From Coenobita brevimanus (Eukaryota; Arthropoda; Malacostraca; Decapoda; Coenobitidae), in NCBI GenBank assembly GCA_032717465.1, contig CM064748.1, forward strand, positions 8,823,392 to 8,887,391: DNA of 64,000 bases, written 5' to 3'. Shown here one piece after another: positions 11,647 to 21,990 of the stretch. The notes beneath the pieces are model-generated. The model was not told the DNA's origin and ran no database searches. It saw only the letters and a program-made list of their open reading frames with translations. The translations under genes and the position numbers were made by a program. The number at the start of each line of letters is the position of its first letter. Position 1 is the first letter of the stretch.

Positions 11647-12547
11647 ACTTTGCGATATGTGATAGCATGCATGCTATGATGTGGTAACTCTCATAATTTC
11701 ATAATCTGAAAAATAAATCAGGGATTGCAAAATTGACAAGTCAACTGTAACACTAGTACAACTGAAGGATTTAGTGACACGATAACCAGTATTATAATCT
11801 GGAAGGTACTTAACAGTTAAACAAATTCAGTAATGTTTATTAATCACTCCACATATAAATATATTAATTCCACAGTAATTACCCATTTTTGTGAAGAAAT
11901 GCCTTTGTTTATGAGTGAGATAATTTTGATAAAAAAGTGATAATTTTAACGTGCCGGGTACAATAATATGGGTTTGGGAATTTGGCAACACTGCTCAGCA
12001 GGAGCCTGCTAGCTTCCCTCTTGCAACACAACATTACCACCTGTAGATGAGTGTTATGCATGTTTTATATGTTTAATTATTGTGCAGTTATGTTATTTGC
12101 ATACTATTTGCTTTTTCAGGTTGCTTTCTCTACAGTTCAGTAATATAGATATGTTTGTTGCATTTGGTATCGTAAATTTTAGCTTCAAAACTTGCCTTTG
12201 ACGGGGTCCTTGAACCCTACCGATATTTTACCATTAGTTACGTGTTTTGTTATACGAGAATTCATTATACGATTTTGCCAAATTGAACCTGACTGCTTGT
12301 ATCCTTGGGACCTCCCTGTATCAGGCAAACTATAACAGCTAGAGAAAAAGGTAAAGATACATAAGACTCATCAACTCATCCTCTTTCAAATGAAAGTATC
12401 CCCTCGTCTCCAGGTGGTCCCGTCAATGAGTAAGGATAAGTTAAAGTTCAATGGGTGATGGGAAGACGCTATACAAGTCGACCAGCTTTGCTCCGCACCT
12501 AAAATCGTGACGGCTATACAAGTCGACCGGCGTATTGGGGATATACA

Positions 12548-12608
<61 letters not shown>

Positions 12609-12929
12609 CCCCTGATGCTTTCTACTTCCTCATCTCCCACACTTTTGCTGAAAACTTTTTAGCTACTTCTGTCATTCCCCATTTCACACTGATCCATAGA
12701 CCTAATACATTATGCCACTCCTCATGCCTCCCTATTCTTTATTCCTTCCCATTTCCTCTTCCCCGGACAGTCTGTATTTCTTCCTGTCGCGCTTTTCTCC
12801 ATTCTATAGTATTTCCACTACATTATTAAATGGTCAGCTGTTCCTTTAATTGGGGTCATGTTCGTGCACACAATTTTCAGATCATATTGCACCGTCCTGC
12901 TCTCTATCTATTTGCCCATTCATTTAAAT
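11624..12929. repeat. Left-arm segment of U0
   Basis: Non-coding segment found also at 20214-21452 (U1), 33888-35180 (U2) and 56546-57800 (U3), all in the same orientation and nearly identical. It includes a 16 bp perfect palindrome at 11662-11677, two copies of CTATACAAGTCGACC (about 12469 and 12514), and a TC microsatellite. In U0 it ends abruptly near 12924, after TTTGCCCATTCAT, where it is joined to the end of the right arm. No gene is recognised in it. Confidence 0.75.
12551..12604. repeat. (TC)27 microsatellite, U0
   Basis: Uninterrupted TC dinucleotide tract. The same position in the other units holds 15, 25 and 10 repeats. The Arg/Glu-repeat frame on the minus strand across it is a by-product of the repeat, not a gene. 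Confidence 0.97.
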
Positions 12930-12992
12930 AATATCGGTTGGGTTCTAGGACCCAGTCAACGACAAGTTTTCAAGATAAAATGTATGATACCA
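12930..12992 (+). repeat. Right-arm stub of U0
   Basis: About 60 bases from ATATCGGTTGGGTTCTAGGA to GATACCA correspond to the last bases of the right arms at about 26613-26677 and 40350-40412. Their presence immediately after the left arm shows that U0 lacks the roughly 5.2 kb found between these points in U1. Confidence 0.75.
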
Positions 12993-13105
12993 CTACCCCG
13001 TGGGGGTTGGGGGGTTTCAAGAATACTCCCCCAGTATCCCTGCTTGTCGTACGAGGCGACTAAAAGGGTTGGTGTTGGGTTACTGCCCCACCCCGTAAAG
13101 AGAAG
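12993..13105 (+). promoter_or_regulatory. RTE1 5' leader, U0 copy
   Basis: Leader shared with three other RTE1 copies. It has a G-run pair, then ATACT-CCCCC-AGTAT (13023-13037), then GTCG-loop-CGAC (13046-13060), then a G-rich/C-rich stem around TTACTGC. In this copy the last stem has one mismatch (GTTGGG against CCCACC). RTE 5' ends carry internal promoters and in some lineages HDV-like ribozymes; either role here is an inference. Confidence 0.5.
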
Positions 13106-14145
13106 ATAGGAGGAAACAGCTCCTGTGAGAAGAGTGGAGAGTTTGCAAGATAGTGAGAAAATGTCAGAGTATAAGAGCATATTGGAAGACAGATTGGGAA
13201 GGTATGAGCTAGAGCCGATGGAAGGGGTGGAAGACGTAAGATATTGACGGAAGAGATAGGCGCAGCATGTGAGGTGGTTTGTGGAGTGAGGAGGAGATGC
13301 AAAGGTGTGCAAGGGACAGCTTGGTGGAATGATGAGGTGAAATGAGCTGTGGAACAAAAGAAGAAGGCATTTAGTGAATGGTTATCGAGTAGAGGTAGAG
13401 GAGAAGATGAGAGAGAGGAGGGAGGTATATGTGAGTAGGAGAAGGGAGGTGAAGAGACTAGTGAAGGAGAGTAAGAAGAAAGTAGATGAAGAGTTTGGCA
13501 GGAATCTGAGTGTGAAATGGAGGGAGAGTAAGAAATTGTTTTGGAAGGAGGTAAAGAAAGTAAGGCTGTGTGAAAGGGGAAATAGTAGAGGAGTGAAAGA
13601 TAGGAATAATAGATTGTTGGTAGAGAAAAGAGAGAAATTGAGGAGATGGAAGGAGCACTTTGAGGATTTGTTGAATGTAGAGAGTGAGAGCAGTGAGAGT
13701 ATATGTGGTTGGGGAATGGCTGGGAGAAGAAGAGATGAGAGGAGGGAGGACGAGATCATGTAGGGGGGAAGCAGTAGAAGCAACGAAGAAGATTAAGTTG
13801 GGGAAGGCCCAAGGAATTGATGAAGTGTGTGGTGAAATGCTTAGGTATGGGGGTGAGATTGTTGTGGGGTGGTTATGGAAATTGTGTAGATTGGCTTGGG
13901 AAGAGGGAAGGGTTCCGGAGGACTGGAAATCAGGTATAATTGTTCCTCTATACAAAGGAATAGGGGAGAGAGAATTATGTGGTAACCATAGTGTTATTTG
14001 CCTTCCTAGTGTGACTGGTAAAATATATGGTAGAATACTCTTTGATAGGGTTAGGCATATGACAGAGGAGCTAGTTGGAGAATAACGAGGGGGATTTAGG
14101 AAGGGAAAAGGGTGTGTAGATCAGATATTTGTTCTAAGATGTTCA

Positions 14146-14772
14146 GTGGAGAAGTATCTAGAGAAAGGAATTAAAGTGAATGGTACCTTCATGGACTTGG
14201 AGAAAGCTTATGACAGAATAGATAGGCAAGGTATGTGGGAGGTATTAAGAATATATGGAGTGGATAGGAAATTGTTAAGTGCTGTGAAGAGTATGTACGA
14301 ATTAGCTAGGGCTACAGTGCGAGTGGATGATGAGCTGAGTGAGTTCTTTGATCTGAATGTGGGACTGAAACAGGGTTGTATGATGTCTCCATGGCTGTTT
14401 AATATACACATCGATGGGGTTGTAAAGGAATTGCAAGGTTGGGCAGTGGATATGGCGGTAGCTCTAATGAATGAGGGTGGGGTTTGGAAGATTCCACTGT
14501 TACCGTTTGCTGATGATACAGTATTTTTGAGTGAAGATGAATTGGAGTTGCAAGGTTTGGTGAATGAATTTGGGACAGTGTGTGGGAGGAGGAAGCTGAA
14601 AGTTAATGTAAACAAAAGTAAAGTTGTGGTGTTTGAGAGGAATGAAGTCACAGAATGTACAGTGAGGTTGGATGGTGAGGATATGGAGAACGTGAGTGCA
14701 TTCAAGTACTTGGGTAGTGTGATTAGTAAGGATGGAAGTTTAGAGGGTGAAGTGCTTGAAAGGGTACAGTAG
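14146..14772 (+). pseudogene. RTE1 RT palm, U0
   Basis: Open frame of 208 codons with all three palm motifs: FMDLEKAYDRID near residue 15, GLKQGCMMSPWLFN near residue 75, and FADDTVFLSEDE near residue 120, followed by the NVNKSKVVVFERNEV thumb entry. It ends at a TAG in the VQ-GRK segment, where other copies have Gln (CAG); the same TAG is present in the U1, U2 and U3 RTE1(+) copies. Confidence 0.85.
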
Positions 14773-15311
14773 GGAAGGAAGGTTGTTGGCACACTGAAAG
14801 CAGTGATTAGAAATAGGGAGGTGAGCATGGAAGTGAAAAAGCTACTACAGTTCATGACAGTATTGTGATACCAAGTGTAACATATGCAAATGAAGCTTGG
14901 ATGTTGTTGGAGAGACGCCGGTCAAGAGTGAGAGCAGTGGAAATAAGTTATTTAAGAGGAGCATATGGAGTCACATGGAGAGACAGACTGACAAATGAGG
15001 AAGTGAAGGAGCATTTTGATGTGGATGTGGATGTGATAGGGAGTGTTGGGTGAAACACAATGAGGTGGTTTGGCCATGTGGAGAGGATGGAGAGTGAGAG
15101 AGTGACGAGGAGAGTGTATGTGAGTGAGGTGGAAGGGGGGGAGAGGGAGGGGAAAGCTAAGGATGAGATGGAGGGATGGAATGGAGAAGTAGATGAGAGA
15201 GGGGTGTGTTGGCTGGTATCAGGCAATGAAATTCTGGGGACAAGGCAACATGGAGGCGATTTGTTTGTGGCCACCCCGAACGGGATTCAGGCATTTGTCA
15301 AGAGATAGATA

Positions 15312-17854
15312 GACCCATTTCCAGTATTGTACATTTTTTTGCGTTGAATTTTTATTTCCCTCATGTGGCTCCAATCATGATTCCTATCCAGGTTCTCCTG
15401 CAGTATTTTACAGTCTTGTTCAACTTGTACTTTCCTCATGATCTTCACATCATCAGCAAAGAGACTTGCATTACTGTCCTTTATTAATGTTCTCATTAGT
15501 CAGTCTCACAAGAAGTCTCTCAACCACTCCAGAAAGTTCCCCTTCAGTCCTGTGTGCTCCAATTTCCAGATTAGTTGCAATGGGTTACCTCTTCAAAGGC
15601 TTTCTCTAGATCTAAATACACACTGTTCACTCAACTACCCCTTTCCTATAGCACGTCTATCACCCTTGAGTAGAAGCTCAACTGGTTGGAAACACACACC
15701 TTTCACATCTGAATCCAAACTAACTTTCTTCCAAAATCTCCATCTCCTCCAGATATTTTATCCATCTGTCTTTTGTGATTCTCTCGAACAATTTTGCGTC
15801 TATGGTGGCCAAGAACACTGGTTTATGATTCAGAGGTTCTTCTTTGTTTCCTCCCGTACAAATTGGTACAGTAGAGTCTTCGTACAGCACGAGATAGGTT
15901 ATGCAGAACCTCGTGCAAAATCAAATTAGCGCTGAAACGTGACATATATTTACATGTAAAGTAGGGGTTTAGGTTCTAGGAGCCTCATGTTTTTCGTTAA
16001 AAATATAGATAGATTATTACAAATACGCCTGCCTTAAGACAGCCAAGACAGTGTGTTTAGATACGATCTCACCGATTGGACACATCAGTGCATACTGCTT
16101 TCTAACCTGACTGATTAGTATTGCCCCCTAATACTCCCCATAAAAACTTGAATCACCAAGGATTGCCACTAAGCCTCTTGAATGTCCTCACTACCAATCA
16201 AGGAAAAAACTTTTGACCTAATCAACTCGTGAACAATGGCATACCAGCATCAGGCATATTTCACCAGGATTACTTTCGGCGCTTTTATTTATAAAAAAAA
16301 AAGAAAAAAGCAGTGTGTAACTATTTTTGAAATCCATTAGTCATCAACAGTAAAGGAAACAAAATGCTATGAAGAAGTTGTCATCATCGAGTGATTGCGT
16401 ATTTCTCACTTCTCAGAGACAGTACACGAATGCAGTAATCATGAATAATAAGCAAGTCAGCAAAGCAGTATTATTTGTATGGTAGCATAATTCACAGGAA
16501 CTGAACCCACGTTATTTTTACCTAACTCTGTATGTAAACACCTAGTGTCTTGACATATCGTAAGATGCAAATTATCTCGACCAAAGATCATCAGTTCTTG
16601 AGAAACATCAGGCACAAAACCCTCTCCCCCCCTTTTTCTTTTTACATGCTGCACTAAAGGTGAAAACCTGAATTTTACTGCTCCTTCATCATTAACTTTT
16701 TTTTTTTCCAACAAAGAGAACTATCCACATCGTAAACACACCTGAGTCATATCTGTCTGATCATTTGCATTTAAGCTCCCACACCACATGCCACTTTGTC
16801 CAACAATTTTAGTTTCATTTCGAATAAATGCTTTTCTTGTGTTCATAGCACTTTCATGGTGTTTAGGCATAACTAAAGTTACTTTGAAAGTATGTGCTCA
16901 GAGTTCTGAGAGGAAATGAGGAGCAAGGAATAAAGCAAATAAACTTCTGATCACAGCGACTGTCTACACAACACTGAGGCAGGCTGTGGCAGGTGATATG
17001 TGACATGGGTCACGTGGGTTGGATCGGGTCGAGGAAGCCAATCAGTGACCAACAAAAGCATAACACACGAGTTGTATCTTGAAATACAATACCTTAACAC
17101 ACCCATTTCCCACAGTTTCTCTCGTGCAATTGAGTGGTTTTGTATTACCGTGCTATTAAGTAATTATGGGAGATATTATATGCCTTTGTTATTGTAAGAT
17201 CGTTGTTTCGTTTTGTCTTAAATCGCGATTTTGCCATACCATATTGGCCCTCTTCCATTCTCTTGGCACTTCTTCCAGAGAACACACAATTTAACTGTAA
17301 ATTTTATCCGCCAGTTGTTCTCTGCATCCCTTCAGTACCCAGTTAGTGATTCTGCCCAGCCCTGGAGTTTTCCTTACATCTTGAATTTCCAGTAATTTAT
17401 ACACTTCCTTCACTTCCACTTTTACATCTTTTATCACAACAATTCTAGTCACTCCCTCCCCCTCCACGAAATCACTTTCTTAAGCGAAAACCTATTTGAA
17501 ACCCTTGTTCATCATTTCAACTTGCATTGCCGCATCTTTATAGACCTTTCCTTCTACTTTCAGTTTGTTGATTCCTTCCTTTTGTTTCAGTTTGCCATTA
17601 ACAAACATATAATACAACTTGGGTTCTTGCTTACATTTGTCAAGTATACCTTTTTCAAAGTTCCTTTCTTCCACCCTACATATTCTTGTTTATTCATTTT
17701 TAGTTCTTCTATATTCTTCCTTTGTTCTAATATTACCTCTCTTTCTCCAGTTCCATGCCATGTCCCTCCCTTTTTTTTTTTTCCTTTCATACACCTTCTG
17801 TTAAAGCAATCCTTTTTCCTGTTTTCTTCCCCCTTACTCATGGCACATATTTTT
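15312..17854 (-). mobile_element. CR1(-) fragment split by a DNA element, U0
   Basis: Antisense CR1 internal fragment. The linker (NGKLKQKEGINKLKVEG, about 17660-17550) and the region before the RT lie at 17239-17854. RT parts, including LFADDVKIM (about 15430-15460), lie at 15312-15868. The DNA element at 15869-17236 separates the two. The fragment is bounded on both sides by GATA-type tails, those of RTE1(+) on the left and RTE1(-) on the right. It recurs with the same limits in U1 and, partly, in U2 and U3. Confidence 0.85.
15869..17236. mobile_element. TA-flanked DNA element in CR1, U0 copy
   Basis: Inserted in CR1 at a TA whose empty form is visible at 5456-5457 (TTGGTACCACAT). TA flanks both ends, at 15867-15868 and 17237-17238. 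The left end is CAGTAGAGTC. The reverse complement of the right end is TGGCAGAATCGCG, which aligns to it with mostly transition differences, so the terminal inverted repeats are decayed. CAGT ends and TA target sites are typical of the pogo/Tigger branch of Tc1/mariner. No transposase is recognisable, so it is probably non-autonomous. It also contains a short inverted repeat CACGAG...CTCGTG near its left end and an A-rich tract near 16297-16310. Confidence 0.75.
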
Positions 17855-20213
17855 CTATCTATCTATCTATCTATAGCCCGACGCCCTAATCCCATAAGGG
17901 TGGCCGCAGACAAAAGGCCTCCAAGTCACTCTGTCACTCACCATTTGACTTCCCTCCCCCCAACTCACCCCCCCCTTCCCTCATAAACCTCTCAACTCCA
18001 TCCCTCCACCTAATCCTCGGTCTACCCCTCCCTCTCCCTCCCTCCACCTCACCTACATACACCCTCTTAGTCAGTCTTTCACTCTCTAATCTCTCCACAT
18101 GTCCAAACCACCTCAGTGTATTTCTCCTAATCTTTTCAACCACATCCACATCTACCCCACAACGTTCCTTCACTTCTTCATTCGTCAACCTGTCCCTCCA
18201 CGTCACTCCACATGCACCTCTCAAGTAACTCATTCCACTGCTCTCACTCTTGACTTGTTCCCCTCTTGCAAGGTCCACGCCTCGCTTCCATACGTCAGGG
18301 TAGGGATCACAATACCATCATACAGTGACTTCTTAACTTCCATACTCACCTCCCTATTTCTCATCACTGCTTTCAGTGTACCAACAACCTTTCTTGCCTG
18401 CTGTACCCTTTCACGTACTTCATCCCCCAAAGTTCCATCCTTACTCATCACACTACCCAAGTACTTGAATGCACTCACATTCTACATATCCTCCCCATCC
18501 AACCTCACTGCACACTCTGTGACTTCATTCCTCTCAAACACCATAACTTTACTTTTGTTTACATTAACTTTCAGCTTCCTCCTCCTACACACTGTCCCAA
18601 ATTCATTCACCAAACCTTGCAACTCCCATTCATCTTCACTCAACAATACTGTATCATCAGCAAACAGCAACACCGGAAGCTTCCAAATCTCACCCTCATT
18701 CATTAGGGCCACCCCCACATCCACTGCCCTACCTTGCACCTCCTTTACAACCCCATCCATATATATATTAAACAGCCATCGAGACATCACACACCCCTGT
18801 TTCAGTCCCACATTGAGATCAAAGAACTCACTCAGCTCACCATCCACTCTCACCGTAGCCCTAGCTCCCTCGTACATACTCTTCACAGTACTCAACAATT
18901 TCCCTTCCACTCCATATATTCTTAATACCTTCCACATACCTTGCCTATCTATTCTGTCATAAGCTTTCTCCAAGTCCATGAAGGCAGCATACACTTTCTT
19001 TCCCTTCTCTAGATACTTCTCCACTAAACATCTTAGAACAAATATCTGATCTACACACCCTTTTCCCTTCCTAAATCCCCCTTGTTCTTCTCCAACTAGC
19101 TCCTCTGTCAGATGCCTAACCCTATCAATGAGTATTCTACCATATATTTTAGCAGTTTCACTGAGAAGGGAAATACCCCTATGGTTACCACATACTTCTC
19201 TCTCCCCTTTTCCTTTGTATAAAGGAACAATTATACCTGATTTCCAGTCCTCTGGAACCCTTCCCTCTTCCCAAGCCAATCTACACAACTTCCATATCCA
19301 CTCCACAATAATCTCACCCCCATACCTAAGCATTTCACCACACACTTCATCAATTCCTTGGGCCTTCCCCAACTTAATCTTCTTCATTGCTTCCACTACT
19401 TCCGCCCTACTGATCTCTTCCTCCCTCCTCTCATCTCTTCTTCTCCCAGCCATTCCCCAACCACTTATACTCACACTGCTCTCATTCTCTACATTCAACA
19501 AATCCTCAAAGTGCTCCTTCCATCTCCTCAATTTCCACCAACAATCTATTATTTCTCTTTTTCACTCCCCTACTATTTCCCCTTTCACACTGCCTTACTT
19601 TCTTTACGTCCTTCCAAAACAATTTCTTACTCTCCCTCTATTTCACACTCAGCTTCCTCTTAACTGTTCATCCACTTTCTTCTTACGCTTCTTCACCAGT
19701 CTCTTAACCTCCCGTCTCCTGCTCACATATACCTTTCTCTTCTCTCTCTCATCGTCTCCCCTACCTCTACTCGCTAACCATTCACTATATGCCTTCTTCT
19801 TTTGTTCCACAGCTCGTTTCACCTCATCATTCCACCATGCTGTCCCTTGCACACCCTTGCATCTCCTCCTGACTCCACAAACCACCTCACTCGCTAAGCC
19901 TATCTCTTCCGTGAATATCTTACATACGTCTTCCACCCCTTCCATCTGCTCTAGCTCATACCATCCCAATCCTTCTTCCACTATGCTCTTATACTCTGTC
20001 ATTTTCTCACTCTCTTGCAATTTCTCCACTCTTCTCACAGGAGTTGCTTCCTGCTGTCTTCCCCTTCGTCTCCTCAACCACCTTCTTTGAGGGTCTACCT
20101 TGGCCATCACTAAGTGATGGTCCGAGACTCCATTCCCCCACCCTCTCCACACTCTTGCATCCAATACTTGTCTTCTCATTCGCTCATCCACACACACGTA
20201 GTGTATCATTGCC
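17855..20213 (-). mobile_element. RTE1(-) in unit U1
   Basis: Antisense RTE1 with its tail (CTAT)n at 17855-17876. The C-terminal block (17934-18478) shows YLRGACGVTWRDRLTNEE and TLRWFGHVERLES. The RT frame 19531-18482 is open for 349 codons. The linker and endonuclease end (20236-19649) follow. 5' truncation is at the same point as in U0, U2 and U3. About 40 bp of linker is missing near 19535-19550 compared with the U0 copy. Confidence 0.9.
18482..19531 (-). pseudogene. RTE1 RT, 349-codon open frame, U1
   Basis: Fingers, palm and thumb entry of the RTE1 RT in one frame. The motifs are KIKLGKAQGIDEVCGEMLRYGG (residues about 55), VPLYKGKGEREVCGNHRGIS (about 105), FMDLEKAYDRIDRQ (motif A, about 185), GLKQGCVMSRWLFN (motif B, R where P is usual) and FADDTVLLSEDEWE (motif C, about 290). 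It stops in the VRLDGEDM segment because of a TAG where the U2 copy reads on. Palm catalytic Asp residues are intact; the protein lacks its endonuclease and is not expected to be mobile. Confidence 0.88.
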
Positions 20214-21098
20214 TCACAATATGCGATATTTGGCATACTTTGCGATATGTGATAGCATGGATGCTATGATGTGGTAACTCTCATAATTTCATAATCTGAA
20301 AAATAAATCAGGGATTGCAAAATTGACAAGTCAACTGTAACACTAGTACAACTGTAGGATTTAGTAACTTACGATAACCAGTATTATAATCTGCAAGGTA
20401 CTTAACAGTTAAACAAATTCAGTAATGTTTATTAATCACTCCACATATAAATATATTAATTCCACAGTAATTACCAATTTTTGTGAAGAAATGCCTTTGT
20501 TTATGAGTGAGATAATTTTGATAAAAAAGTGATAATTTTAACGTGCCGGGTACAATAATATGGGTTTGGGAATTTTGCGACACTGCTCAGCAGGAGACTG
20601 CCAGCTTCCCTCTTCCAACACAACATTACCACCTGTAGATGAGTGTTATGCATGTTTTATAGATAGATAGGTTGCTTTCTCTACAGTTCAGTAATATAGA
20701 TATGTTTGTTGCATTTGGTATCGTAAATTTTAGCTTCAAAACTTGCCTTTAACGGGGTCCTTGAACCCTACCGATATTTTACCATTAGTTACGTGTTTTG
20801 TTATACGAGAATTTATTATACGATTTTTCCATATTGAACCTGACTGCTTGTCTCCTAGGGACCTCCCTGCATCAGGCAAACTATAACAGCTAGAGAAAAA
20901 GGTAAAGATACATAAGACTCATCAACTCTTCCTCTTTCAAATGAAAGTATCCCCTTGTCTCAAGGTGGTCCCGTCAATGAGTAAGGATAAGTTAAAGTTC
21001 AGTGGGTGATGGGAAGACGCTATACAAGTCGACCAGCTTTGCTCCGCACCTAAAATCGTTACGGCTATACATGTCGACCGGCGCATTGGGGATATACA

Positions 21099-21101
<3 letters not shown>

Positions 21102-21131
<30 letters not shown>
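21102..21131. repeat. (TC)15 microsatellite, U1
   Basis: Perfect TC tract at the position that holds 27 repeats in U0, 25 in U2 and 10 in U3. A shorter imperfect GA tract lies at the matching point of the right arm near 26289-26302. Confidence 0.97.
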
Positions 21132-21135
<4 letters not shown>

Positions 21136-21605
21136 CCCTTGATGCTTTCTACTTCCTCATCTCCCACACTTTTCCTGGAAACTTTTTAGCTACTTCTGTC
21201 ATTCCTCATTTCACACTGATCCATAGACCTAATACATTATGCCACTCCTCTTGCCTCCCTATTCTTTATTCCTTCCCATTTCCTCTTCCCTGGACAGTCT
21301 GTATTTCTTCCTGTAGCTTTCTTCTCCATTCTATAGTATTTCCACTACATTATTAAGTGGTCAACTGTTCCTTCAGTTGGGGTCATCTTCGTACACACAA
21401 TTTTCGGATCATATCGCACCGTCCTGCTATCTACCTATTTGCCCATTCATATGAAAAATCCTGTTCATGTCGTGTACTGCATAACAGTTGTTCAGGCCCC
21501 CCTTCACTCTTTCATTCATTCAGTTAAAGTTCCTAGATAACTGCATATATCTGCCTTGATCACATAAATGCAGTTCTCCACACTACTCCATTTCTGGCAG
21601 CCTGC

Positions 21606-21960
21606 CTATTCAGTCCCCTTATCTCTGAGGGCACACTGTATGACCCTGTCCAAGGTCTTTTTTGCTCTGCCTCTCACAACCCTACCCTTGACGCTCACAT
21701 CCTTCACCTTCCACACCCAGTTCTCATGTTCCATCTTATGAACATGGCCAAACCATCTCACTCTACCCCTCGTCATCACAACACCAATATATTCAAACAC
21801 CATTCTTCCTCTCAGCTCTTCATTTGTAATAATAACCCTTCCATAGTATTATTATTACCCTCAGGCCTGTCATTCAAGGATGCACTACACACCCATATCA
21901 TAATTATCACTGCTGTATGTCTCAGCCTAAGAATATCCTCTTCCTTTACCATCCAGGTCT
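21606..21960 (-). mobile_element. Cys-motif LINE 3' end in left arm, U1
   Basis: The complement encodes VRWFGHVHKMEHENWVWKV and VRGRAKKTLDRVIQ, the C-terminal block of a LINE family distinct from RTE1 and RTE2. The frame is open for 65 codons and ends in a stop before 21606. The matching sense copy is in the right arm at 25591-25815. Upstream coding is absent on this side, in contrast to U3, where it continues to 58835. Confidence 0.7.
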
Positions 21961-21990
21961 AACTGTTCTACCACATTTCACTGCTATCTA

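Larger units (their letters stand above)
12993..15311 (+). mobile_element. RTE1(+) in U0, endonuclease deleted
   Basis: Sense RTE1 copy with the structured 5' leader (12993-13105). The leader is fused at about 13110 directly to the codons for the post-endonuclease VEKLQ/SEKMSEYKS segment, so the whole endonuclease is absent. The RT follows: linker frame 13374-13763, fingers 13684-14085, palm 14146-14772 with FMDLEKAYDRI, GLKQGCMMSPWLFN and FADDTVFLS. The C-terminal block 14865-15308 ends in a GATA tail (15299-15311). Several stops and frameshifts are present. The same endonuclease deletion is present in the copies at 26.7 and 40.4 kb. Confidence 0.88.
20214..21990. repeat. Left arm of U1
   Basis: Non-coding and LINE-derived segment. 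20735-21985 is repeated in reverse complement at 25443-26677 (right arm). The homology includes the TC microsatellite, the TTTCAAATGAAAGTATCCCC stretch, the TTAGTTACGTGTT stretch and the LINE 3' piece at 21600-21960. 20214-20734 has no counterpart in the right arm. No gene is recognised. Confidence 0.8.

Noticed and set aside
12120..12360. Old Tigger-like remnant in the arm (TTATACGAGAATTCATTATACG)
   Set aside because: Suggestive wording only; no pair of ends or TA duplication could be defined.
12386..12640. Arg/Glu-repeat protein
   Set aside because: The RE repeats are the translation of the TC/GA microsatellite; the frame is not conserved in the other units beyond the tract.
16457..16714. 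85-codon minus-strand frame present in four copies (16457, 30149, 43879, 61122)
   Set aside because: No domain is recognised, and the copies are recent segmental duplicates, so shared openness is not evidence of selection. Left unannotated as a gene.
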